From contig NZ_JACHHY010000032.1 of NCBI RefSeq assembly GCF_014202905.1, positions 1 to 32,999 on the forward strand: a DNA stretch of 32,999 nucleotides, read 5' to 3'. Below the pieces are notes generated by a model that was not told the DNA's origin, did no database searches, and was given only the letters and a program-made list of their open reading frames with translations. The position numbers and the translations under genes are program-made. Source of the stretch: Chitinivorax tropicus (lineage in GTDB: Bacteria > Pseudomonadota > Gammaproteobacteria > Burkholderiales > SCOH01). Below are positions 15,775 to 29,328 of this stretch, one piece after another; position 1 is the stretch's first letter; every line of letters begins with the position of its first letter.

Positions 15775-15803
15775 AACAACGCCCCATCACTGGGGCGCTG
15801 TTT
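15775..15803 (-). terminator. Rho-independent terminator after gltD
   Basis: On the minus strand a GC stem CGCCCC / GGGGCG with 6-nt loop is extended by AAACA/TGTTT pairing and followed by a T-rich tract. It lies 25 nt beyond the gltD stop and ends the gltBD transcript. Confidence 0.8.
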
Positions 15804-15827
15804 GATGAACCAACGAGGGCTTGGTAT

Positions 15828-21712
<5,885 letters not shown>

Positions 21713-21774
21713 TGCCGACTCTACTTGATAAAACAAGGGGAAAGGCTTTGATTCTATATGCAGAAATCGGCATG

Positions 21775-21853
21775 GCGCAACACAATTTGTGCACCGCGCA
21801 ATAGTATTTCAATGCGGCGAGCGCAGCAAAACCATCATTTTCATTGCGCAATA
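21775..21853. repeat. Iterated GCGCAA / CACAA dyad elements in the gltB leader
   Basis: GCGCAA occurs at 21775-21780 and, extended to GCGCAATA, at 21796-21803 and 21846-21853, the first two exactly 21 bp (two helical turns) apart. The last is within the perfect palindrome TTGCGCAA (21844-21851). Between them lies CACAA-T-TTGTG (21781-21791). They are between the sigma-54 promoter and the gltB start, so they would be in the leader or overlap a second promoter. Which regulator binds is unknown. Confidence 0.4.
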
Positions 21854-21909
21854 CAGCACAAATTATCAATTTTATTGCTCAAACGATTTACAAAATCGCG
21901 ACAGAATTT

Positions 21910-21926
21910 TGCAAAAAGCGTACCAA
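21910..21926 (-). promoter_or_regulatory. Sigma-54 promoter of gltBD
   Basis: Read on the minus strand the sequence is TTGGTACGCTTTTTGCA, against the consensus TTGGCACG-N4-TTGCA. The GG (-24) and GC (-12) are separated by exactly 10 nt, as required. It lies 10 nt downstream of the hemF stop and about 200 nt upstream of gltB. This predicts RpoN-dependent, probably NtrC-activated, nitrogen control of glutamate synthase; an NtrC site would have to be within hemF. Confidence 0.72.
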
Positions 21927-21936
21927 AACAGGCACT

Positions 21937-22833
21937 TCACACCCAATCTTTGGCAATCAGGAATTTCCTGTATAACGCCTCTTCCGGCGACCCAGATTCA
22001 GGGTGCCAGTCGTATCGCCAACGCACTTCGGGTGGCATCGACATCAGGATCGACTCGGTACGCCCACCAGATTGCAGGCCGAACAATGTGCCGCGATCAA
22101 ATACCAGGTTGAATTCCACATAACGACCACGCCGATACAGCTGGAAGTCGCGCTCCCGCTCGCCATATGGCATGCCCACCCTGCGCTCGACGATGGGCAG
22201 GTAGGCCGTCAGGAAATGGTCACCGACACTTTGAGTCAGCCCGAATGCGTGGACAAAGCTGATATCAGACAGGTCGTCAAAGAAGATTCCGCCGACGCCA
22301 CGCGGCTCGTTGCGGTGTTTCAGGAAAAAATACTCGTCACACCATTGCTTGAATTTGGGGTGATATTGAGCGCCGAAGGGTGCCAAGGCTGCCTGACAGG
22401 TCCGGTGGAAATGCACAGCATCTTCCTCGGCACCGTAGTAGGGGGTCAGATCCATTCCCCCACCGAACCACCATACCGGTTCGCTGCCGGGCTGAGTCGC
22501 CACGAAGAAGCGGACATTCATGTGCACGGTCGGGACATATGGGTTATGTGGGTGAAGCACCAGTGACACGCCCATGGCCTCCCACGCCCGTCCGGCCAAC
22601 TCGGGGCGATGTGCCGATGCCGAAGGTGGCAGTTTGGCCCCTTTGACATGCGAAAAATTCACCCCACCCCGTTCAAACACCTTGCCGTTCTCCACCAGGC
22701 GGGAAACCCCTCCTCCACCTTCGGCGCGTTGCCAGCTGTCTGCCAGCCAAGCCTGCCCATCCAGCGCAGCCAATGCATCGACAATCCGCGCCTGCAACCC
22801 TGTGAAGTACGCTTTGACACCTTCGATATCCAT
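21937..22833 (-). CDS. hemF: Coproporphyrinogen-III oxidase, aerobic
   Basis: Oxygen-dependent decarboxylation of coproporphyrinogen III to protoporphyrinogen IX in haem synthesis; cytoplasmic. From ATG 22833 the protein has 298 residues (E. coli HemF 299), with AAGG 5 nt upstream; the frame is open 27 codons further but without a site. Family signatures are [83 protein letters not shown] and [33 protein letters not shown]. Upstream of gltB, in the same direction; expression before gltB is separated by the sigma-54 promoter. Confidence 0.98.
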   Translation of the reverse strand: MDIEGVKAYFTGLQARIVDALAALDGQAWLADSWQRAEGGGGVSRLVENGKVFERGGVNFSHVKGAKLPPSASAHRPELAGRAWEAMGVSLVLHPHNPYVPTVHMNVRFFVATQPGSEPVWWFGGGMDLTPYYGAEEDAVHFHRTCQAALAPFGAQYHPKFKQWCDEYFFLKHRNEPRGVGGIFFDDLSDISFVHAFGLTQSVGDHFLTAYLPIVERRVGMPYGERERDFQLYRRGRYVEFNLVFDRGTLFGLQSGGRTESILMSMPPEVRWRYDWHPESGSPEEALYRKFLIAKDWV

Positions 22834-23047
22834 ATCCACCTTACTCGACCGATCCGCTATGCGGGTGTTGACCACAACGCCCGTCCTGAGTGCTATTTTC
22901 GCATTATTTCCCACTGTACTGGGCGGCTTCGTCCACCAGGTATAGTCAGGCTGGGCATTTAAGCCATGCCGGCCTGCAACCTGGCGGGCTGGATTGGATG
23001 CGCCACGCTGTCACAGCAACAGCTTCGAGCCATGATTCGTGGCCGGC

Positions 23048-23680
23048 TCAGCCATTGGCGGGCACGGGTGACTGCTTGAGCTTACGATACCCTAACCCTG
23101 AAAGCAGCCCGCCCAGCGTTGCCAGCAACATGTCCTTATGGGCATCCCAGATGTCACCTTGCTGACCATTGTAGGACTCTGCATCGGCAGGTGATAACAG
23201 CACGGCAATCAGCCATTCGAACCACTCGTACCACAAGCTGGTGATCATGATGGCGGAAAGGCCCACGTAAAAAGCAACCCTCTGGTTTGACTGCCGCTGC
23301 TTGATCACATGCGACATGATCGGCACCATGAAACAGAAGCCATATAGAAAATGCACCAACCGATCAAAATGGTTTCGGTCGGATGCGAAAAGGTGATTCA
23401 ACGAGATGCCGCAGCAATCCACCAACCAGCGTTCATAGGGGACGTTGGAATACAGCCAACGCGCGGCAATTGAATGGACCGAGATGAATAGGGCAATCAG
23501 CAGGAAATCCAGATCATCCATGTCGTACTTGGCGACATAACGCCACAACAGGAAAAAGCCGACAACAGTCAGCGAGCTGTGCAGCGCCTGCTCCACCGGC
23601 CATTTGGGCATAATCCAGGTCAGGACAAAGACAGCGGCCATCAAGAGCACAGAGGTTTTTTTGTTGGGTATGTAGTTCAT
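23048..23680 (-). CDS. YjdF-like (DUF2238) membrane protein
   Basis: From ATG 23680 a 210-residue protein with about six transmembrane helices (e.g. LLMAAVFVLTWIM, LTVVGFFLLWRYVA, DFLLIALFISVHSIAA and FLYGFCFMVPIM). The signature DRNHFDRLVHFLYGF and the C-terminal WYEWFEWLIAVLL, WDAHKDMLLATLGGLLSGLGY are characteristic of the YjdF/DUF2238 family, whose function is not established. The long N-terminal extension (to 23812) was discarded because a terminator hairpin lies inside it. It is next to the sigma-factor genes but separated by that terminator, so a role in siderophore biology is uncertain. Confidence 0.85.
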   Translation of the reverse strand: MNYIPNKKTSVLLMAAVFVLTWIMPKWPVEQALHSSLTVVGFFLLWRYVAKYDMDDLDFLLIALFISVHSIAARWLYSNVPYERWLVDCCGISLNHLFASDRNHFDRLVHFLYGFCFMVPIMSHVIKQRQSNQRVAFYVGLSAIMITSLWYEWFEWLIAVLLSPADAESYNGQQGDIWDAHKDMLLATLGGLLSGLGYRKLKQSPVPANG

Positions 23681-23694
23681 GATCACTTTCAATG

Positions 23695-23722
23695 AAAAGG
23701 CCCCGCCATGACGGAGCCTTTT
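23695..23722 (-). terminator. Rho-independent terminator between the mini-FecR and YjdF genes
   Basis: Arms AAAAGGCCCCG and CGGAGCCTTTT (23695-23705 with 23712-23722) pair with one C/A mismatch; the minus-strand read-out ends in TTTT. It probably ends the transcript of the sigma factor and mini-FecR genes, insulating YjdF. Confidence 0.65.
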
Positions 23723-23941
23723 CAAGTCTAAAACGCCGTATCTTATCGGCACGAGCCCGTCATATGGAAGCGGCGCACCAGCAGTTGATGCTGTCCGCCT
23801 GTCAACTTTCATCCATTGAAGTGTTTGGATTGCACTACGCTGACGACCAGCCCTGAAACCGTATCAAGCGAACCGGACAGGAGGAAAGAGAGGTAAGCCA
23901 TACGATGTTCATCAGCCAGATCGTCAGAAGCCACGCTCAGG

Positions 23942-24136
23942 TCACACTTGCTTGGCGATCTGGCTGACTGCCAAGGCTTCCCATAACTTGCAAGCATCGT
24001 CATAGGCCCGCTGATGGCTACTGTCTGCCTCCAGCCAAGCACATAGCTCGGTTGGGCAGGGCTCTGTGAAACCTTGCTCATGCCGCAACATGACCCACTG
24101 CCATGCGGCATCCCATACCGGATCTGGTCTTTCCAT
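23942..24136 (-). CDS. Stand-alone FecR N-terminal domain (DUF4880) protein, putative sigma regulator
   Basis: Only 64 residues, almost exactly the N-terminal cytoplasmic DUF4880 domain of FecR/PupR-type regulators: DPVWDAAWQWVMLRHEQGF, then LCAWLEADSSHQRAYDDACKLWEAL. In full FecR proteins this domain binds and controls the ECF sigma factor; a transmembrane helix and periplasmic receptor-sensing domain follow, and both are absent here. The frame ends cleanly at TGA after AKQV, with no in-frame remnant of the rest in 23700-23941. AGGA lies 9 nt before ATG 24136. It follows the sigma gene by 138 bp. It may be a soluble anti-sigma or pro-sigma factor; a decayed fecR is the alternative. Confidence 0.72.
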   Translation of the reverse strand: MERPDPVWDAAWQWVMLRHEQGFTEPCPTELCAWLEADSSHQRAYDDACKLWEALAVSQIAKQV

Positions 24137-24274
24137 GATGTTGTTCCTGCTGCAAAATCAGGAAAACATTGTAATTTGATCTCAGATCAACCGGGGTAAA
24201 AACATTTTCTGGAGTGCGATTGATGCACAGGAAAGCCTGATTTGCTCAGATGATATGCCATCAGATGGAACCCA

Positions 24275-24790
24275 TCACAGATGCTCACGACAACCAGCCA
24301 GCGCTTGCCCGACATCGCGAAGCATGAAATTGACCAAAGTAGCCGAGCAACTCAGCTCTTTTGCAATATCACGCTGTGTCATGCCATGGATACGGTATAG
24401 CTCGAAAGCGCGTCGCGTCCGCTCGGGTAACGTTTCCATCGCTGCATCAATAGCTTGCAGTAATTGGCGCTGCTGCAGAAGGCGTTGCGGGTTTTCCCCG
24501 CCATCCGTCTGGGGCAATTCACCATCATCGGTGTACACCCGATACTGGCCCTCGACCTGTAGGCGCCGCATATTGTCCAGCGAAAGATTGCGCACCACTT
24601 GGCAGCAATAGGCTTGAAGGCAGTCAACCTGTTTGCCGATCGCCACATCCAACAGCCGCAGGAATGCCTCTTGCATGACCTCCTCTGCCTGTGCGGCATT
24701 TCCCAGCAATTTGTAGGAAATGGCGCACAGCTGTTTTCGTTGTTCGACAAAATTTTGTTCGAGCAGATGACGCGTAATGACTAATGACAT
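24275..24790 (-). CDS. ECF RNA polymerase sigma factor, FecI/PvdS-like
   Basis: A 171-residue ECF sigma factor starting at ATG 24790; a TTG eight codons upstream is less likely. Region 2 (QLCAISYKLLGNAAQAEEVMQEAFLRLLDVA, NLSLDNMRR) binds the -10 element and core RNA polymerase, and region 4 (LPERTRRAFELYRIHGMTQRDIAKELSCSATLVNFML) is the helix-turn-helix for the -35. The MTQRDIAKEL and AELYRxHG features are those of iron-responsive FecI/PvdS/OrbS sigma factors. A 14/19 match to the Fur box sits 30 bp upstream, so iron-repressed expression is expected. Its likely targets are the three TAAAC-N16-CGTC promoters in this locus. Confidence 0.9.
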   Translation of the reverse strand: MSLVITRHLLEQNFVEQRKQLCAISYKLLGNAAQAEEVMQEAFLRLLDVAIGKQVDCLQAYCCQVVRNLSLDNMRRLQVEGQYRVYTDDGELPQTDGGENPQRLLQQRQLLQAIDAAMETLPERTRRAFELYRIHGMTQRDIAKELSCSATLVNFMLRDVGQALAGCREHL

Positions 24791-24819
24791 GTTCAGCCAA
24801 GTGCAAAAATGCAATAAGA

Positions 24820-24838
24820 GTAAATGATATTGATTCTC
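24820..24838. promoter_or_regulatory. Fur box upstream of the sigma-factor gene
   Basis: GTAAATGATATTGATTCTC matches the 19-bp Fur consensus at 14 positions. It lies 30 bp upstream of the sigma ATG, in the 111-bp gap to the exporter gene, where a promoter of the sigma gene is expected. Confidence 0.7.
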
Positions 24839-24901
24839 ACTACTTAAATCAATTCAATTTCAATGCTTGCAAAATTGCGCATATTTGAACTTATTTTCCA
24901 G

Positions 24902-26536
24902 CTATACCAAGGAAAGTTGATCTTCGGCTCGATATGCCCGCTTTTCACCGACAATCTGCCCCTGTTCGAGGTGGATCACGCGATCGGCCAAATCAAAATA
25001 ACGATCGTCATGGGTGATCACCAGCACCGTCTTGCCTCGGGCTTTCAATTCCGGCAGCAATTCACGATAGAACACATCCTTGAAAGTCGGGTCTTGATCA
25101 GCGGCCCATTCGTCAAAGACATAGATCGGACGATCTTCCAAATAAGTGGCAACCAGCGCCAAGCGCTTACGCTGACCTTGTGACAGTGCCTGAGTCGTAA
25201 ACGCCCCCTCTTTGACCGTCACCTTATGCTGCAGTTGTAAACGCACCAGTAGCGCATTACCGGCGGCATCGACATCTTGTCCTGTCAATAAGGTGTCGAA
25301 TAAATGAAAATCCGAGAACACCGCACCAAACAGCTGACGATAGGCACCCAGCTGATCAGCATTGACAGCGTGCCCATTCAAGATGATCTCGCCGCTTTCC
25401 GCGCGGTAAAGGCCGGTCAATAATTTGGCCAACGTGGTTTTACCACTGCCATTGCCCCCCACCAGATAGACCAGCTCGCCTGCGTTCAGCTGCAAGTTGA
25501 TGGGGCCCATGGCGAACATATCGCCTGCCGCTTCGTTGTAATAACGATGGCAGACCTGTCTCAGCGCCAGGCTGGTAAAAACCTGCCCTCCCACCGGCAG
25601 GGCTTGCTCCTCAGCAGCTTGCAGCTCGCCACTGATCTCATCGATATGACGTGATGACACTTTGGCAAGATTGAACTCTGGTAGCACGATCAGCAAGGCT
25701 TCCAGCGGTGTCATCATGTAAACGAACACCAGCGCGAAACCGGTGACCACCTTGCCACGATCTGGCACATCTCCGATGAGTGCGAACAAGACCAAGCCGA
25801 TAAAGCCAAAAATCAGGAAGCTGCCCCAGAACGTGGACAGGTAAAAAATGGACATGCCGAAGATCCGCTCACGGCGGACAACCTCGATGGCCGGATGCAG
25901 CTGCTTTTGCTCGAAATGACCAGCTCTGGCCCGATTCAGACGCAACTCCTTGGCGCCATCCACCAGCGCACGGAACATGCCATGCAAGCCATCTTGCGCT
26001 TGCGCAGCCAGATTGATATGCCGGATGGCCCGCAGATGCACTAGATGATACCCCAGCATTCCCAGGCCGATGACCAGCACCGCCAGCAGGAAGACTTGCC
26101 ATGACAACCATGACAGATACGCCAGGCAGCCCAGTACGGTCATCGCATTCACCATGGCTTGCGGCATCACCACGAAGAAGCGCTTCACCTTTTCACAATG
26201 CTCGGTCAATGCAGACTGGATGCGTGGCCCACCCAGGGTTTCCAGGCGTCGGTAATCCGTCAGCATGACCTTGCTGCAGATGTAATGTTTGAGATGCGCT
26301 TCGGCGTTTTGCCCCAGCCGCTCAAACAGGATGTGGCTGGCGGATTGCAGCAGCAGGATCAAAACTGCTGTCCCAGCGAACGGCCAGGCCAGCGCCAGAA
26401 ATGACGGGCCCCATGGCGTGTTGATGGCGTGATTGATCTGACTGATCAACGACACATTCGCAAGGCCAGCCAGCACACTAAAGCAGGCTGCTGCAATGAA
26501 CAGATGACGCGACTTCTGCAACAGATAGGAAAACAC
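24902..26536 (-). CDS. Cyclic-peptide/siderophore exporter, ABC fusion (PvdE/SyrD family)
   Basis: A 544-residue ABC half-transporter: six-helix membrane domain (about 10-285) fused to an ATPase domain. The motifs are Walker A GGNGSGKTT (360-368), signature LSQGQ (451-455), Walker B IYVFDEW (471-477) and the switch His509 (VITHDD). The sequence resembles PvdE, which moves the acylated pyoverdine precursor to the periplasm, and SyrD. The start is GTG 26536 with GGGG 6-7 nt upstream. It has its own ECF-type promoter at 26569-26593 and diverges from the acetyltransferase. The product is likely to be an acyl-peptide siderophore or its precursor, consistent with the fatty-acyl ligase at the start of the NRPS. 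Confidence 0.93.
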   Translation of the reverse strand: MFSYLLQKSRHLFIAAACFSVLAGLANVSLISQINHAINTPWGPSFLALAWPFAGTAVLILLLQSASHILFERLGQNAEAHLKHYICSKVMLTDYRRLETLGGPRIQSALTEHCEKVKRFFVVMPQAMVNAMTVLGCLAYLSWLSWQVFLLAVLVIGLGMLGYHLVHLRAIRHINLAAQAQDGLHGMFRALVDGAKELRLNRARAGHFEQKQLHPAIEVVRRERIFGMSIFYLSTFWGSFLIFGFIGLVLFALIGDVPDRGKVVTGFALVFVYMMTPLEALLIVLPEFNLAKVSSRHIDEISGELQAAEEQALPVGGQVFTSLALRQVCHRYYNEAAGDMFAMGPINLQLNAGELVYLVGGNGSGKTTLAKLLTGLYRAESGEIILNGHAVNADQLGAYRQLFGAVFSDFHLFDTLLTGQDVDAAGNALLVRLQLQHKVTVKEGAFTTQALSQGQRKRLALVATYLEDRPIYVFDEWAADQDPTFKDVFYRELLPELKARGKTVLVITHDDRYFDLADRVIHLEQGQIVGEKRAYRAEDQLSLV

Positions 26537-26568
26537 AGCAAGACCCCGATTGATGGCATAACCACCAA

Positions 26569-26593
26569 GACGAGAACTTATCGGATTTGTTTA
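26569..26593 (-). promoter_or_regulatory. ECF-sigma promoter of the exporter gene
   Basis: On the minus strand TAAAC (26593-26589), 16 nt, then CGTC (26572-26569). Beyond this it shares TAAACAAA at the -35 and CGTCT at the -10 with the plus-strand site at 26645. Spacing equals that of the PvdS iron-starvation box (TAAAT-N16-CGT). It is 33 bp upstream of the exporter GTG. Confidence 0.75.
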
Positions 26594-26644
26594 GGCGCTG
26601 TTGACACAGCCATCCCGGATGGCACCCACGCCAACGTGGCCACT

Positions 26645-26670
26645 TAAACAAAAAACATGTCACGGCGTCT
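26645..26670 (+). promoter_or_regulatory. ECF-sigma promoter of the acetyltransferase/hydroxylase operon
   Basis: TAAAC (26645-26649), 16 nt, CGTCT (26666-26670). It diverges from the matching minus-strand site 52 bp to the left. It is 57 bp upstream of the acetyltransferase ATG. Confidence 0.75.
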
Positions 26671-26727
26671 AGTCGGGCGTAACCCATATTCATGTTTGCG
26701 CGGCAAACACACCCGACAGGAGTCAAC

Positions 26728-27774
26728 ATGTCAAAGCCCACGACCGGCCAGGAGATCGACTGGCCAGCAGAGATCATTCTGCACGCCTACCCATATGGCC
26801 AACCCTTCACCGCCCGCCGCGAGGGTGAGCAGTTGCTGTTGGCCCCCCACGGCGACCCGAATCCACAAAGTTGGGGGCTGACCGAAACGGTAGATGGCCT
26901 GCAACTGGTTGCACCCACGGCAGCCGACGAGAACCATTGGCTGGCAGCGCTGGAATGCAGCTTCACCAGCGCCAGAGGGCATGCGCAATGCCATATCGTC
27001 GCAGATACCGTCCCAATGGCTCTACTGCGGAGCGGCCTCGTCCGGGCGCAGGGAGGTGGCCGATGGCAGGCAGAACGCGAGGTTTTGTTCCAATTTGCAC
27101 CATTGTGGATGACACATCATGGCCAACCTGCCCCGTTACGCTACCACTATGACAAGGCACGTCATCCGCTACGCCCACCTAAGCCGGAAGGCCTGCTTTA
27201 TCAGCGCTTCATTCCCTGGTTGGGGCAGACTTTCAGCTATAGGACACTGGACATCGAAGCTGACCTGCCTATGTTCAACCGCTGGATGAATGACCCGGAC
27301 GTCGCGGCCATCTGGCAGGAAACCGGCACGCTGGAACAGCATCGTCACTATCTGCAGACGCTGGCCGCCGACCCACATATCTACCCAATGATTGGCAGCC
27401 TGGATGGCATACCGTTTGGCTACTTCGAGGTGTACTGGGCCAAGGAAAACCGCATCGGGCCATTCTGCGAAGCCGATGACTATGACCGTGGCTGGCATGT
27501 GCTGATCGGTGAACCCGCCTTCCGTGGCAAGGCGTATGCCACCGCCTGGCTTACCTCGATCTCGCATTACATCATGCTGGACGACCCGCGTACCCGCCGT
27601 GCTGTGGGCGAACCCCGACGCGACCATGCCCAGCAGATCCGCAACCTTGACCGCTCGGGTTACGCCAAGATCAAGGAGTTCGATTTCCCACACAAACGCG
27701 CACTGCTGGTCAGCCTGCTGCGCGAACGCTATTTCACCGACGCCCTGTGGTGGCCGGTCACCCAGGCAGCTTGA
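26728..27774 (+). CDS. Siderophore acetyltransferase, IucB/PvdY-like (N-hydroxyornithine acyltransferase)
   Basis: A 348-residue protein. ATG 26728 has AGGAG 5 nt upstream; the earlier ATG 26692 lacks a site. Residues about 165-335 form the GNAT domain of the siderophore type (Acetyltransf_8): FNRWMNDPDVAAIWQE, FGYFEVYWAKEN, DRGWHVLIGEPAFRGKAYATAW (254-274), RAVGEPRRDHAQQ (291-303). Members transfer an acyl group from acyl-CoA to the N-hydroxyamine of ornithine or lysine, creating the hydroxamate iron ligand. The ~160-residue N-terminal half is a second, degenerate domain as in IucB. The ornithine hydroxylase follows 36 bp later, so hydroxylation and acylation are encoded together. Confidence 0.9.
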   Translation: MSKPTTGQEIDWPAEIILHAYPYGQPFTARREGEQLLLAPHGDPNPQSWGLTETVDGLQLVAPTAADENHWLAALECSFTSARGHAQCHIVADTVPMALLRSGLVRAQGGGRWQAEREVLFQFAPLWMTHHGQPAPLRYHYDKARHPLRPPKPEGLLYQRFIPWLGQTFSYRTLDIEADLPMFNRWMNDPDVAAIWQETGTLEQHRHYLQTLAADPHIYPMIGSLDGIPFGYFEVYWAKENRIGPFCEADDYDRGWHVLIGEPAFRGKAYATAWLTSISHYIMLDDPRTRRAVGEPRRDHAQQIRNLDRSGYAKIKEFDFPHKRALLVSLLRERYFTDALWWPVTQAA

Positions 27775-27810
27775 TTCATTCGAATTTCTGATCCATGACG
27801 GAGAACAACA

Positions 27811-29094
27811 ATGCACATCCATGACCTGATCGGCATCGGCTTTGGGCCATCCAACATTGGCCTGGCCATTGCCCTGGAAGAAAAGCAGCAACGTAGCAAG
27901 CCACTCACCAGCCTGTTCATTGAAAAACAAGCGAGCTTTGCCTGGCACCCCGGCATGCTGCTGGATCACGCCCATATGCAGATCTCGTACCTGAAGGACT
28001 TGGTCACCTTGCGCAACCCGCAAAGCCGCTTCAGCTTCGTCAGCTATCTGCACGAAAAAGGCCGCCTGGCCGATTTCATCAACCTGAAGACCTTCTACCC
28101 CAGCCGTCACGAATTCAATGATTATCTTGCTTGGGCTGCGTCGCATTTCGACGACCGTTGCCTCTATGGCGAGGAGGTATTCCAGGTGCTGCCGGAAACC
28201 CAAGGCGATCAGGTCAGCCATTTACGCATCCGCTCACGTGATGCGCAAGGGGCCGTGCGTGAGCGGTTGGCAAGGAACCTGGTGGTCAGTGTCGGTGGCA
28301 GCCCATACATCCCTGAGTTGTTCCGCCCTCTTCGTGCCAGCCGTCATGTGATCCATTCACATCACTACACTGCCGAGATTTCCAAACATGGCGGTGCCAA
28401 GCGCGTGGCTATCATCGGCGCCGGGCAAAGTGCGGCGGAGATCTTCATGGCGCTACATGGCCACCACAACGCCCCCGCGATTGATTTCATCATGCGCGCA
28501 CGTGCGCTGAAACCAGCGGATGACAGCCCTTACTCCAACCAGATCTTCGATGCGGATTTCGTCGATCATATATATAGCCGTGATGACCAGGAGCGGCGCG
28601 AGCTGATCAAGGAATTCTGGCATACCAACTATGCCTGCCCGGATCTGGCATTGATCCAGCAGATCTTCGGTACCTTCTATCAGCAGAACGTCAAGGGAGA
28701 GGATCGTCATCGCTTACTCCGGCGCCACCAGATTGCGGCTGTACGCGAAACCAGCGAGGGCGTGACACTGACCCTGCAAGACCTGAACAACGGCCACTCA
28801 TTCGATGCACATTATGATCTGGTTGTACTGGCCACCGGCTATGAGCGCCAGCTGCATCGCGGCATTCTGGAAGGCCTGGCTGGCTATGTAGGCGAGATGC
28901 AAACCGACCGCCATTATCGCCTGCAAACCACTGACAACTTCCAGCCGCAGATCTTCCTGCAAGGTGCTTGCGAACACTCCCATGGCCTCAGCGATACGCT
29001 GCTGTCTATCACAGCTGTCCGGTGTGGCGAAATCGTGGATGCCCTGCACGAAGGCAGGAAATGCCCCGCTGCAAGCAAGCTGACCACTGTCTGA
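27811..29094 (+). CDS. L-ornithine N5-monooxygenase (PvdA/SidA family)
   Basis: A 427-residue flavoprotein that hydroxylates the side-chain amine of ornithine using NADPH, FAD and O2, the first step to a hydroxamate. The FAD motif GIGFGPSN (8-15), MQISYLKDLVTLRNP (56-70), NADPH motif GAGQSAAE (203-210), NYACPD (273-278) and ATGY (341-344) are intact. The sequence is closer to my memory of PvdA (MQIS(F/Y)LKDLV.LRNP, FINLKTFYPSR.EFNDYL) than to IucD lysine enzymes, so ornithine is the likely substrate. GGAG precedes ATG 27811. It follows the acetyltransferase within one transcript. Confidence 0.95.
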   Translation: MHIHDLIGIGFGPSNIGLAIALEEKQQRSKPLTSLFIEKQASFAWHPGMLLDHAHMQISYLKDLVTLRNPQSRFSFVSYLHEKGRLADFINLKTFYPSRHEFNDYLAWAASHFDDRCLYGEEVFQVLPETQGDQVSHLRIRSRDAQGAVRERLARNLVVSVGGSPYIPELFRPLRASRHVIHSHHYTAEISKHGGAKRVAIIGAGQSAAEIFMALHGHHNAPAIDFIMRARALKPADDSPYSNQIFDADFVDHIYSRDDQERRELIKEFWHTNYACPDLALIQQIFGTFYQQNVKGEDRHRLLRRHQIAAVRETSEGVTLTLQDLNNGHSFDAHYDLVVLATGYERQLHRGILEGLAGYVGEMQTDRHYRLQTTDNFQPQIFLQGACEHSHGLSDTLLSITAVRCGEIVDALHEGRKCPAASKLTTV

Positions 29095-29125
29095 ACCCAA
29101 CCCGTCCAACATCCGCCCCTGCCAT

Positions 29126-29230
29126 GCCTTCCACCCATTGGAAGGCTGCGGGGGACATCCACCAGCAGGACGCCCTCTGCGAGCACTCGCAACAACAGCA
29201 TAAGCCCCGGCCTGGCCAAGGGTGGCCAGG
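29126..29230 (+). other. Two perfect 8-bp hairpins between hydroxylase and mbtH
   Basis: GCCTTCCA / TGGAAGGC (29126-29133 with 29139-29146, 5-nt loop) and CCTGGCCA / TGGCCAGG (29211-29218 with 29223-29230, 4-nt loop). Neither has a T-run. They precede the mbtH promoter at 29250 and could end or protect the 3' end of the upstream mRNA. Confidence 0.45.
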
Positions 29231-29249
29231 GCACCACGCCAACAGCGCT

Positions 29250-29274
29250 TAAACATTTCACGCCATTGCCCGTC
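29250..29274 (+). promoter_or_regulatory. ECF-sigma promoter of the mbtH-thioesterase-NRPS operon
   Basis: TAAAC (29250-29254), exactly 16 nt, CGTC (29271-29274): the third exact match to the TAAAC-N16-CGTC pattern of this locus. It lies 54 bp upstream of the mbtH ATG, at a distance similar to the acetyltransferase site (57 bp). Confidence 0.75.
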
Positions 29275-29328
29275 AAGCAAAGGCGTAAGGACAGATACCC
29301 CGTCCTGCTCATTTTCAGGAGAGTTTTC

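Noticed and set aside
21937-22914. Longer HemF start (27 extra codons)
   Set aside because: No ribosome site there, whereas ATG 22833 has AAGG at good spacing and gives the normal family length.
23809-24111. A 100-residue minus-strand frame overlapping the mini-FecR gene, considered as a frameshifted FecR remainder
   Set aside because: Its sequence shows no FecR-like transmembrane or periplasmic domain and it overlaps the DUF4880 frame for most of its start.
27169-28221. A 350-residue minus-strand open frame across the acetyltransferase and hydroxylase genes
   Set aside because: It is antisense to two genes with complete family motifs; its length comes from the codon use of the sense genes and it has no recognisable domain.
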